This document shows, piece by piece, positions 43,927 through 51,894 of a stretch of DNA of 64,000 nt. This DNA is from Microbacterium suaedae (GTDB lineage Bacteria > Actinomycetota > Actinomycetes > Actinomycetales > Microbacteriaceae): contig NZ_PNFD01000001.1 in the NCBI RefSeq assembly GCF_003254645.1, positions 1,392,698 to 1,456,697 on the forward strand, given 5' to 3'. A program made the translations under genes and the position numbers. The notes below the pieces were generated by a model. The model made no database searches. It was not told where the DNA came from and saw nothing but the letters and a program-made list of their open reading frames with translations. Within the stretch, counting starts at the first letter, position 1. Each line of letters opens with the position of its first letter.

Positions 43927-44897
43927 CAGCCGAGGAGCTCCTCGAACAGCGCGAACTGCTCGTCGACGAATGCGGTGTGCTCTTCCGCGTCGCGGTAGAC
44001 GACGAGGTTGCCGGCGTCGTCCTGGAACTGCTGGTAGCTGTCGCTCTCGACCGCCTGCGCGATGGCGTCTTCGAGCGTCGCGTGCACGTCGTCGGGCAGG
44101 CCGGCGGGCGCGTAGATGCCGCCCCAGCCGCCGAACTCGACGTCGACACCGAGAGCCTCGGAGATCGTCGGCACGTCCTCGGCGTCGGGGTGCCGCTCGT
44201 CGTGCATGATCCCGAGGATCCGCACGGCGTCGGACTGCGCGAGGGCCTCACCGAGGCCCGAGACGCTTGCGACGGTCTCGCCCGAGGCGGCGGCGCTCAC
44301 GGCGGGCGCGCCTCCGTCGTACGCGACGGGGGTGAGCGCGGCGTCCGCCTGCTCGGCGAATCCGAGCGCGGCGGCCTCCCAGATGGATCCGGCGCCCGCG
44401 GTCGCAACGGTGACCTCGCCGCTCTTCGACTGCTCGACGAGATCCTCGAGCGTCTCGATGTCGCTCGATGCAGAGACCGCGATGACGCCGGGCGCGAGCA
44501 TGATCTGCCCGAGCATGTCGTAGTTCTCGGGCAGCACATCGGCGCCCTGCGTCGTGTTGAGCATGGCGATCTCGACGGGGCCGAAGCCGATCGTGTACCC
44601 GTCGGCGGGCTGTTCGGCGACGTACTCCATCGCGAGGGCGCCGGCCGCGCCGGGCATGTTCTCGGGGATCACGCTCACGCCGAGCGTGCTCTCGAGCTCG
44701 GTCGCGAGGGCGCGCGACGACAGATCGGATCCGCCGCCCGCGTCGGCCTGGATGATCAGGCGGATGTCGTCCTGCGGGAAGGCGGCATCGCCACCCTCCT
44801 CGCTTTCCACGGGCGTGCACGCGGCGAGACCGCCGACGGCGACGACGGCCGCAGCCGATGCGGCGGCCGAGAGACGGATGTTTCGAGTGCGGGGCAT
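43926..44897 (-). CDS. tctC: Tripartite tricarboxylate transporter substrate-binding lipoprotein TctC
   Basis: 323 aa. A lipoprotein signal ends in the lipobox LAAC; DIRLIIQADAGGGSDLSSRALA, VIPENMPGAAGALAMEYVA and the mid-protein PGVIAVSASSDIETLEDL are BugE/TctC family motifs. The ATG at 44897 is preferred over GTG 44903 because GAAGAGGAG is correctly spaced only for the ATG. It captures a carboxylate for TctAB and is first in the operon. Confidence 0.9.
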   Translation of the reverse strand: MPRTRNIRLSAAASAAAVVAVGGLAACTPVESEEGGDAAFPQDDIRLIIQADAGGGSDLSSRALATELESTLGVSVIPENMPGAAGALAMEYVAEQPADGYTIGFGPVEIAMLNTTQGADVLPENYDMLGQIMLAPGVIAVSASSDIETLEDLVEQSKSGEVTVATAGAGSIWEAAALGFAEQADAALTPVAYDGGAPAVSAAASGETVASVSGLGEALAQSDAVRILGIMHDERHPDAEDVPTISEALGVDVEFGGWGGIYAPAGLPDDVHATLEDAIAQAVESDSYQQFQDDAGNLVVYRDAEEHTAFVDEQFALFEELLG

Positions 44898-44958
44898 CTT
44901 CACTCCTCTTCGAGGTGAACCCGACGCTGTTGTCGGGTCAGGTCATTCCACCACGTTT

Positions 44959-44970
44959 ACTGTTAACAGT
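44959..44970. promoter_or_regulatory. Palindrome ACTGTTAACAGT, likely GntR operator
   Basis: A perfect 12-bp palindrome 62 bp upstream of tctC. The GntR gene itself has the related GTCCGTTAACAGAC (45758-45771), with one mismatched pair, upstream of its start. Confidence 0.6.
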
Positions 44971-45084
44971 CAACGACGGGTCCGATCCGCAGTCACACAC
45001 GCCGTGCGCCTGAGGCACGGGACACCGTGCACTCGCGCGGAATCCGTGTGCTTTCGCGGAGCGTGAGGGCCCGACTCGCAGACC

Positions 45085-45744
45085 TCAGGAGCGAGCGTCG
45101 AGCTCCAGGCGCATGCGCTTCTCGGCCCCGGCGAGATGGCCCTGCAGCTCCGCCGCCGCGATGACCGGATCGCCCGCCCGCATCACCTCGTACAGCCGCC
45201 GGTGGGCGTCGGCCGACTCGTGGAGATCCCGGTCGTGGTTGACGGTCACCTGCAGCAGCGCTTCCCACGTCAGCGCGTACTGCTGCCACGCGGCGCGCAG
45301 CCGTGGGTGGTCGGCGAGCTCGTACAGCAGGTCGTGGAAACGCATATCGGCCGCAAGGAAGGCGGCGTGATCGCCGTCGTCTGCCGCCCGCGCCATCCGC
45401 TCGACATCGGCGAGGGCCGGAGCCCAGCGCGCATCATCGGTCACCATCATCGCCCTCTTCATCGCCAGCTGCTCGAGGGCGCCGCGCAGGCTGTAGAGCT
45501 GCTCGACGTCGTCGTCTGTGAGGCCCGTGACATAGATCCCCCGAGGCTTCTGCACCTCGACGAGCCGCTCGTAGCTCAGCTGCGTCACGGCATCGCGCAC
45601 GGGGCCGCGACTCACGCCGAACTCGTCGGCGAGGGCCTCCTCCGTGAGGCGTTCGCCGGGCGCGAGCTCGCCACGCACGATGCGCGTGCGCAGGATCGCC
45701 GCCACCTGCGTTCCGAGCGGCACGGTCCGTTGTACTGCCACCAT
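45085..45744 (-). CDS. GntR-family (FCD) regulator of the tct operon
   Basis: 219 aa. Winged helix (GELAPGERLTEEALADEFG, then SRGPVRDAVTQLSYERLVE) and an FCD domain with metal His/Asp residues (DMRFHDLLYEL, DAHRRLYEVM). The gene is co-directional with and upstream of tctCBA-dapA, separated by the palindrome at 44959, and has a matching site before its own start, which suggests auto- and operon control. Confidence 0.87.
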   Translation of the reverse strand: MVAVQRTVPLGTQVAAILRTRIVRGELAPGERLTEEALADEFGVSRGPVRDAVTQLSYERLVEVQKPRGIYVTGLTDDDVEQLYSLRGALEQLAMKRAMMVTDDARWAPALADVERMARAADDGDHAAFLAADMRFHDLLYELADHPRLRAAWQQYALTWEALLQVTVNHDRDLHESADAHRRLYEVMRAGDPVIAAAELQGHLAGAEKRMRLELDARS

Positions 45745-45757
45745 GGATCCTCCCGTT

Positions 45758-45771
45758 GTCCGTTAACAGAC
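45758..45771. promoter_or_regulatory. GntR autoregulatory site GTCCGTTAACAGAC
   Basis: Imperfect 14-bp palindrome 14 bp before the start of the GntR gene; shares GTTAACAG with the site at 44959. Confidence 0.5.
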
Positions 45772-45798
45772 TACAGACGCGACGAGCGGTCCTCGATA

Positions 45799-45857
45799 TC
45801 CACAAGTCTCCGCCGAGTCAGCAGCTATTAGCTGCGGACTCGGCGGAGACTTGTGGA
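45799..45857. repeat. Palindromic repeat element, class II copy 2
   Basis: 29-bp arms with one mismatch and a single-base loop, so a nearly perfect 59-bp palindrome. Its arm matches the class II copy at 20347 over CAAGTCTnCnCCGAGTC. It lies between the M56 peptidase stop and the GntR start, on a transcription-exit position, but lacks a T-run. Confidence 0.9.
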
Positions 45858-45861
45858 CTCC

Positions 45862-46614
45862 TCACCCCGACAGCCGCCGGAACCGATCCACCGCGCGATT
45901 GCGGCTGCTCGATCCCCCCGTCTCCTGCACCCGCCCGACCTGCAGGATCGCGCGCGCGAGCACATCGTCGGGCTGAGTGCGGCGCGCCTGGTCGTCGGCC
46001 AGCAGCTCCACGAGCGCCTCGACCTCACTCTCGGCGCGCGCCGCGATGGGAAACCACGGAAGGGCGGCCCGCCACGCCTTGAACGCCACGAGCAGGACCT
46101 CGTGGCGCTGCTCGACGTGCGCTCGCTCGTGGGCGATGACAGCTGCGAGCTCGTCCTCATCGAGAGCCTCGAAGAGCCCCTTCGAGAGCACGGTGACGGA
46201 TCCGATCCCGCGCGGCAGACAGTAGGCGACGGGCGCCTGATCGTCGAGCACGAGCGTGCGCTTGCGCGTGGGATCGGGCTGACTCAGCAGCAGAAGCAGC
46301 TGGAGGTGCCGACGGCGCTGGCGCTCGAACTGCACGACCGTCACGACGAGGTGCCCCACGAGATACAGGGCGAGGATCGCGGCGGGGATCCCGGCGACCC
46401 ACGGGTGCCCAGGGAAGAACGCGTCGCCCAGCAGCCAGAGCGCGCCGACCATCGACAGTCCTCCCGCCAGCGCGATCACCTGCCAGAGCAGCAGAGCCCG
46501 CGCGGGGGCGCGCGCGGGCCAAGCCGCGCGCGACAGCATGATCGGCGCCGGCCATGCGAGAACGACCGAGACGGCGGCGAGGCCGACGGCCGCAATCAGC
46601 GCCGGATAGGACAT
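45862..46614 (-). CDS. M56-family (BlaR1/MecR1-like) membrane metallopeptidase
   Basis: 250 aa. Three or four N-terminal membrane segments precede a cytoplasmic zinc peptidase domain with AVIAHERAHVEQRH (HExxH). There is no penicillin-binding sensor domain, as in mycobacterial Rv1845c-type proteins. It probably cleaves the BlaI-type repressor encoded just upstream when a membrane signal arrives. The 150 bp between the two genes hold no other gene. Confidence 0.87.
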   Translation of the reverse strand: MSYPALIAAVGLAAVSVVLAWPAPIMLSRAAWPARAPARALLLWQVIALAGGLSMVGALWLLGDAFFPGHPWVAGIPAAILALYLVGHLVVTVVQFERQRRRHLQLLLLLSQPDPTRKRTLVLDDQAPVAYCLPRGIGSVTVLSKGLFEALDEDELAAVIAHERAHVEQRHEVLLVAFKAWRAALPWFPIAARAESEVEALVELLADDQARRTQPDDVLARAILQVGRVQETGGSSSRNRAVDRFRRLSG

Positions 46615-46765
46615 GAATCGAGCCTACGCGGCGCCGATGTCGGAGCCATTCGAGCACGACCGCGCCGGCGTCGGATCCACGCGCTGAGCCGCCTTGACGG
46701 GCCGCGGTACTCCGGGGATCCGGCGCCCGCGACACCCAATCTCTCCGACGCCCGCGCCGGCCAGG

Positions 46766-47137
46766 TCAGTCGGATCCGACGCTCGCGCGGCCGAGGAGCC
46801 GCCGGAGGTATGCGGCCTCCTCTTCAGAGACGCCGCCCACGAATCGGGCGAGCACCGCCGTGCGGTCGCCCGCGCCGCCGAGCACCTCGTGCATGAGCTC
46901 GGCCTGGTGCTCGGCCCGGGTCGCGACGGCGTGGTATCGGTGCGGGCGCATCGACTTATCGGAGGAAACGAGACCCTTCTTTTCAAGCCGGGAGAGCACG
47001 GTGAGCACGGTCGTGGCCGCCATCTCTCGGCCGCGCTGGGCCTCGATGGCGTCCTTGATGTCGTACGCCGTGAGCGCGTCGTCCGCGTCCCACAGAACGT
47101 CCATGACGCCGCGCTCCAGATCTCCCAGACTTCCCAA
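46766..47137 (-). CDS. BlaI/MecI/CopY-family repressor
   Basis: 123 aa winged helix (MGSLGDLERGVMDVLWDADD, then AATTVLTVLSRLEKKGLVSS). The start is a TTG at 47137 with AAGGGAGA upstream. It faces cydA across a 150-bp region that contains the palindrome TTCTAC-N5-GTAGAA, so it may repress its own gene and the cytochrome bd operon. Confidence 0.87.
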   Translation of the reverse strand: MGSLGDLERGVMDVLWDADDALTAYDIKDAIEAQRGREMAATTVLTVLSRLEKKGLVSSDKSMRPHRYHAVATRAEHQAELMHEVLGGAGDRTAVLARFVGGVSEEEAAYLRRLLGRASVGSD

Positions 47138-47215
47138 CCGATCTCCCTTGTCCCATACCGCAGAATCCAGTCATTCTACAGCCTGTCGAGCAATCTCTAC
47201 TCTGTGTCGAAGAAC

Positions 47216-47232
47216 TTCTACTCATTGTAGAA
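47216..47232. promoter_or_regulatory. BlaI-type operator TTCTAC-N5-GTAGAA
   Basis: Six-base inverted arms 56 bp before cydA in the cydA/blaI divergent region. TCTACAGCCTGTCGA (about 47175) and TCTACTCTGTGTCGA (about 47196) are weaker variants nearby. The pattern resembles known TACA/TGTA-type BlaI sites. Confidence 0.5.
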
Positions 47233-47287
47233 ATCTTCCCCTACACTGCCTATGAGACGCAGGTTCGACGACATCAAGGAGACGCTC

Positions 47288-48850
47288 GTGGACGTCCTCG
47301 ACATCGCCCGTTGGCAGTTCGGCATCACGACCGTCTACCACTTCCTCATGGTCCCGCTCACGCTGGGCCTCGGCATGACGGTCGTGATCCTCCAGACAGC
47401 GTGGGTCCGCACGGGGAACGAGAAGTTCCTGCGCGCGACGAAGTTCTGGGGGAAGCTCTACCTCATCAACTTCATCGTCGGCGTCGCGACGGGGCTCGTG
47501 CAGGAGTTCCAGTTCGGCATGGCCTGGAGCGAGTACTCACGCTTCGTGGGCGACGTCTTCGGCGCTCCCCTCGCGCTCGAGGGCCTGCTCGCCTTCTTCG
47601 CCGAGTCGACGTTCCTCGGCATCTGGATCTTCGGCTGGGGGCGCCTGCGCAAGAGCCTGCACCTGATGGCGCTCTGGTTCGCCGTCATCGGATCGTGGAT
47701 CTCGGCCTACTTCATCATCGTCGCCAACTCGTGGATGCAGCACCCCGTCGGCGTCGAGCTCGCAGACGACGGCCGCCCCGTCATGACCGACGTCTGGGCG
47801 GTGCTCACGAACAACACCGCGATCGCCGCGTTCACGCACACCATCCTCGGCGCTCTCGTCGTCGCCGGCATGTTCCTGCTCGGCATCAGCTGGTACCACC
47901 TGTGGCGCCGCCGCCACGACGGCATCGACACGGTCGACGAATCCGGTCGCGTCATCGTCGGCGAGGCCGACGCCCCCGGGCGCGATCGCACCGACCACGG
48001 CGTGTGGATCTGGTCGCTGCGCTTCGGCGCCGTCGTCGCCATCCTGGGCTTCGCCGGCACCGTCGTCACGGGTGACGTGCAGGGCAAGCTCATGTACGAG
48101 CAGCAGCCGATGAAGATGGCCGCGGCGGAAGCGGCCTGCCACACCGGCGGAGACTTCTCCGTCCTCTCGCTCGGCGACCCCGGCGGAAGCTGCGACGACG
48201 TCGTGACGCTCATCGAGGTGCCCGGTGTGCTGGGCTTCCTCGGAACGGGCGAGTGGGGCGCCGAGATGCCCGGGATCAACGACCTGGAGCCGGAGTACGT
48301 CGACCAGTACGGCGAGACGATCCCCGACGACGCCCTGTACGGCGAGCGCGCCGGCAGCGAAGTTGAGTACGTGCCCGTCATGTGGGTGACGTACTGGGGC
48401 TTCCGGCTCATGATCGGCCTCGGCGGCATCGTGGCGGGCGCCGCCGTCATCGCCCTGTGGCTCACGCGAAAGGGAACCGTCCCGCGTTCGCCTTCGATCA
48501 TGCGTCTCGCGCTGCTCGGCATCCTCGCGCCCTTCGCGGCGAACATCGCGGGCTGGATCTTCACCGAGATGGGCCGTCAGCCCTTCGTCGTGGCTCCCAA
48601 CCCCGATCCGTCGGGCATCGATGGCGTGTTCATGTTCACGGCGGCCGCCGTCTCGCCGGGCGTGACGGCCGCAGAGATGCTGTTCTCCGTCATCTCCCTG
48701 ACGGTGATCTACGGCGTGCTCCTCATCATCGAGCTGTACCTGCTCGTCAAATACGTGCGCGGCGGCGTCGCGAGTGCCATGCCCGAACTCGCTCCACCCG
48801 ACGAGCCGGACGACGACCGACGCGACGACGTCCTCGCGTTCGCCTACTGA
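47288..48850 (+). CDS. cydA: Cytochrome bd ubiquinol/menaquinol oxidase subunit I
   Basis: 520 aa. The GTG at 47288 (MDVLDIARWQFGITTVYHF) is chosen because AAGGAGA sits just before it and it matches actinobacterial CydA; a start 12 codons upstream is poorer. Heme ligands are H18 (TTVYHF), the His in AAFTHTILGAL and the Met in MWVTYWGFRLMIGLG. GRQPFVVAPNPDP is the GRQPW-type motif. A high-affinity terminal oxidase; quinol oxidation occurs on the Q-loop. The BlaI-type operator suggests regulation by BlaI/M56. Confidence 0.95.
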   Translation: MDVLDIARWQFGITTVYHFLMVPLTLGLGMTVVILQTAWVRTGNEKFLRATKFWGKLYLINFIVGVATGLVQEFQFGMAWSEYSRFVGDVFGAPLALEGLLAFFAESTFLGIWIFGWGRLRKSLHLMALWFAVIGSWISAYFIIVANSWMQHPVGVELADDGRPVMTDVWAVLTNNTAIAAFTHTILGALVVAGMFLLGISWYHLWRRRHDGIDTVDESGRVIVGEADAPGRDRTDHGVWIWSLRFGAVVAILGFAGTVVTGDVQGKLMYEQQPMKMAAAEAACHTGGDFSVLSLGDPGGSCDDVVTLIEVPGVLGFLGTGEWGAEMPGINDLEPEYVDQYGETIPDDALYGERAGSEVEYVPVMWVTYWGFRLMIGLGGIVAGAAVIALWLTRKGTVPRSPSIMRLALLGILAPFAANIAGWIFTEMGRQPFVVAPNPDPSGIDGVFMFTAAAVSPGVTAAEMLFSVISLTVIYGVLLIIELYLLVKYVRGGVASAMPELAPPDEPDDDRRDDVLAFAY

Positions 48851-48876
48851 GATCCCGCGGAACAGGAGACATCATC

Positions 48877-49914
48877 ATGGACGTTCTTCCCGTCATCTGG
48901 TTCGGCGCGATCGCGCTGCTGTGGGTCGGATTCCTGCTGCTCGAGGGCTTCGATCTCGGCGTCGGCATGCACGTGCTCTTCTCGGCGCGAGACGAGAGGG
49001 AGCGCCGCACGATGCTCAACACGATCGGACCCGTGTGGGACGGCAACGAGGTGTGGCTCATCACGGCCGGGGCGGCGATGTTCGCTGCCTTCCCCCTCTG
49101 GTACGCATCGCTCTTCTCGGCGCTCTACATCCCCCTCACGATCACGCTGCTCGCCCTCATCCTCCGCGCCGTCTCGATCGAGTATCGCGGCAAGGTGCAC
49201 ACCGACCGGTGGGCGCGGTTCTGGACGTGGTCGCTCGGCATCGGATCCCTCGTCACGGCCTTCTGCATCGGCGCCGCCCTCGCCATCACCTCGACGGGGC
49301 TGCCGATCGACGCGAACGGCGATCGCGCCGGGCACCCGTTCGTGTGGCTGACGATCCCCGCGATCCTCGGCGGCCTCGGCGTCGTGGGCTTCGCCCTCAC
49401 GCACGGATCCACCTTCCTCGCACTCAAGACCGACGGTGCGATCCGCGAGCGCGCCGCCCGCTTCAGCGCGACGTGGGGACCGCTGCTCCTCCTTCCGGCC
49501 GCCGCCTGGGCGATCTGGGCGCAGTTCGCGAACGGCGGATCCGTGCTGTCGTGGATCCTCGTCGCTCTCGCGGTCGTGGGCGCGGCGTTCGGCTGGATCG
49601 GCGCGAGGGCGCGCAAGGAGGGTCGCGCGTTCCTCGGCTACGGCGCGTTCGTCGTCGCCGGCGCCGGGTCGATCTTCGCTGCGATGTTCCCGTACGTCCT
49701 TCCGTCGACCCTCGATCCCGCGAACGGGCTCACCGTGTTCAACGCCTCGAGCAGCGACTACACCCTGACGGTGATGTCGATCGTCGCGGCCGTCGGCCTG
49801 CCGATCGTCATCGCCTACCAGGCGTGGTCGTACTGGGTGTTCCGCAAGCGCCTCGAACCGGGGATGATCCCCGCGCCGCACATCGTTCTCCCCGCGATCC
49901 TGCGCGAGAAGTAG
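48877..49914 (+). CDS. cydB: Cytochrome bd ubiquinol/menaquinol oxidase subunit II
   Basis: 345 aa, about nine membrane segments. MDVLPVIWFGAIALLWVGF, LLEGFDLGVGM and NTIGPVWDGNEVWLITAGAA are canonical CydB. It starts 26 bp after cydA with AGGAG, so they are one operon. CydD/CydC, needed for assembly, are encoded 2 kb downstream after a two-gene minus-strand interruption. Confidence 0.95.
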   Translation: MDVLPVIWFGAIALLWVGFLLLEGFDLGVGMHVLFSARDERERRTMLNTIGPVWDGNEVWLITAGAAMFAAFPLWYASLFSALYIPLTITLLALILRAVSIEYRGKVHTDRWARFWTWSLGIGSLVTAFCIGAALAITSTGLPIDANGDRAGHPFVWLTIPAILGGLGVVGFALTHGSTFLALKTDGAIRERAARFSATWGPLLLLPAAAWAIWAQFANGGSVLSWILVALAVVGAAFGWIGARARKEGRAFLGYGAFVVAGAGSIFAAMFPYVLPSTLDPANGLTVFNASSSDYTLTVMSIVAAVGLPIVIAYQAWSYWVFRKRLEPGMIPAPHIVLPAILREK

Positions 49915-49930
49915 GCGAAGGCGCCGGTCA

Positions 49931-49974
49931 CCACGACCCGCCCTATGGCATTGCGTGCGTAGGGCGTGTCGTGG
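49931..49974. terminator. Bidirectional hairpin between cydB and the sigma-factor gene
   Basis: Arms CCACGACCCGCCCTAT (49931-49946) and GTAGGGCGTGTCGTGG (49959-49974), 14 of 16 pairs, loop of 12. It sits in the convergent gap of 78 bp and probably ends transcription from both sides, though without a T-run. Confidence 0.55.
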
Positions 49975-49992
49975 CTACTGAAGAAGCGCCGC

Positions 49993-51258
49993 TCAACGGC
50001 CGGTCGCGGCGCGGGCCTGGAGGATCGCGCGGTCGCGGGCGTTCCTCGCGCGCGACGCAGCCTCGGCGAACGCCTCGCGAGCCTCCTCGGTGCGGCCCAG
50101 ACGTTCGAGCAGCTCCGCACGGACCGCGGGGACGAGGTGGGAGGCGCTCAAGCGCTTCTCCTGGGCAAGGCGGTCGACGATCTCGAGCGCCTCAGCCGGA
50201 CCCGACGCCATCGACACGGCGCTCGCCCGATTCAGCTCGACGACGGGCGAAGACGCGATGCGCAGGAGCGCGTCGTACAGGCGCACGATCGTCGCCCAAT
50301 CCGTCTCCTCGACGCTCGGCGCGATCGCGTGACACTCGGCGATCCCCGCCTGCAGCGCGTAGGCGTCGCGCCCGCGGCCGAGGCGGTCGACCCGCGCGAG
50401 GGCGTCGCGACCACGGGAGATGGCCCCGCGATCCCACCGCGTCCGGTCCTGGTCGGCGAGCAGAATCGGATCCCCGGAGGCATCGAGGCGCGCAGGGAAG
50501 CGCGAGGCTGTCAGCTCCATGAGCGCGACGAGACCCTGCGGACCCGGCTCGTCCGGCAGGAGCGCGGCAAGGGAACGGCCGAGTCGCAGCGCCTCCCGCG
50601 CGAGATCCGGGCGGATCACGTCGTCACCGTGGCTCGCCGAATGCGCTTCGGTGAAGACGAGGTAGATGACGCCGAGCGCGGCGGCGAGGCGAGGCGCGAG
50701 ATCGGCACCCGAGGGAGCCTCGAACGGCACATCCGCTTCAGTGAGCTGCCGCTTGGCGCGGACGATGCGCTGCTGCACGGTCGAGACGGGCACGAGGAAC
50801 GCCGCCGCGATCTCCTCCGTCGTCAGCCCCGCGACGATCCGCAGCGTCAGGGCGACGCGCGCCTGCGACGTGAGCACGGGGTGGCACGCGATGAAGATGA
50901 GGCGCAGGACGTCGTCGTCGATCTCGTCCGGATCCCAGGGGCTGTCGTCGACGGGTTCCCTCTCTGCCGCGATCAGCGCGAGGCGGTCCGCATACCTCTC
51001 ACGGCGACGCCAGTGGTCGATGGCGCGACGCTTCGCGGTCGTCGTCAGCCAGGCTCCGCCGTTGCGGGGGATCCCCGCGCGCGGCCACTGCTCAAGGGCC
51101 TCGGCGAGCGCCTCCTGCGCGAGGTCCTCAGCGAGGGTGAAGTCGCCCGTGTACCGCGTGAGCGTCGCGACGATCTTCGCCGCGTCGGCGCGCCATACGG
51201 CAGACACGGCCCGGCGTGCGGATTCCTCCGCACGCGGGACCGCGTCGTCGAGCGTCAT
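49993..51258 (-). CDS. RNA polymerase sigma factor, ECF42 type
   Basis: 421 aa if the ATG at 51258 is used; the GTG one codon earlier is equally possible. Region 2 (TRYTGDFTLAEDLAQEALAEAL) and region 4 (LTLRIVAGLTTEEIAAAFLV, PVSTVQQRIVRAKRQL) are followed by a long helical C-terminal extension (SigJ/DUF6596 type), the mark of ECF42. ECF42 sigma factors are linked to YCII/DGPF proteins, and here one is encoded seven bases upstream in the same unit. Targets cannot be read from the sequence. Confidence 0.87.
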   Translation of the reverse strand: MTLDDAVPRAEESARRAVSAVWRADAAKIVATLTRYTGDFTLAEDLAQEALAEALEQWPRAGIPRNGGAWLTTTAKRRAIDHWRRRERYADRLALIAAEREPVDDSPWDPDEIDDDVLRLIFIACHPVLTSQARVALTLRIVAGLTTEEIAAAFLVPVSTVQQRIVRAKRQLTEADVPFEAPSGADLAPRLAAALGVIYLVFTEAHSASHGDDVIRPDLAREALRLGRSLAALLPDEPGPQGLVALMELTASRFPARLDASGDPILLADQDRTRWDRGAISRGRDALARVDRLGRGRDAYALQAGIAECHAIAPSVEETDWATIVRLYDALLRIASSPVVELNRASAVSMASGPAEALEIVDRLAQEKRLSASHLVPAVRAELLERLGRTEEAREAFAEAASRARNARDRAILQARAATGR

Positions 51259-51268
51259 CACATGCCGG

Positions 51269-51697
51269 TCACTTCTGGGCGCGAGCGGCCTGCTCCTCGC
51301 GCCATCCGGCCTCCTTCTTCACCCATTCGTTCTCCGGATCGAAATCCGACTCGTCCGTGACGCGCCGCACCTCGATCTTCGTCCCCGGGCCGAGCGGCAC
51401 CTTGCTAGCCCAGTGGATCGCCTCCTCCTTCGTGGCGACCTCGAGCATCCAGAACCCATTGAAGAGCTCCTTCGTCTCGCCGTAAGGCCCGTCGGTGACG
51501 AGAGGGGGCTCGGCCGAGTAGTCGACGACGAATCCGTTGTCGTCCGGATCGGCGAGCCCCTCGCCGCCGACCATGACCCCCGCCTTCATGAGCTCTTCGT
51601 TGTATCGCCCCATGTCCTCGATGATCTGCTCGAAGGGAACCTCCTTCGAGGCTTCGATCGCCTCGTCCGTGACGCGCATGATCAGCATGAACTTCAT
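51269..51697 (-). CDS. YCII-related (DGPF-domain) protein, ECF42 partner
   Basis: 142 aa. MKFMLIMRVTDEAIE at the N-terminus and VTDGPYGETKELFNGFWMLE (the DGPF-type motif) identify a YCII-like dimeric ferredoxin fold protein. AAGGAGA precedes the ATG at 51697. The family is the usual partner of ECF42 sigma factors, possibly as sensor; mechanism unknown. Confidence 0.85.
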   Translation of the reverse strand: MKFMLIMRVTDEAIEASKEVPFEQIIEDMGRYNEELMKAGVMVGGEGLADPDDNGFVVDYSAEPPLVTDGPYGETKELFNGFWMLEVATKEEAIHWASKVPLGPGTKIEVRRVTDESDFDPENEWVKKEAGWREEQAARAQK

Positions 51698-51894
51698 TGG
51701 TCCGTCTCCTTCTCTCGGGGCCGCCGTCTCGGCCCTCTCACCAGTCACGTCGACTGGGCAGCGTGCGGATCGACATCTCCGCAGAAAATTCTTGTGATCG
51801 GTGTGCCCCGCGTCCACCCCTCCGCCGAAAGCACGCGCAGAACGGGCGCGGCGATTCGCCCGTCCCCCTCCTATCGGGTAGGCATAGAACTACG

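Noticed and set aside
20347..45857. Class II palindromes as simple Rho-independent terminators
   Set aside because: Neither has a T-tract after the stem and the two copies share a long sequence, which a terminator would not need. They may still end transcripts.
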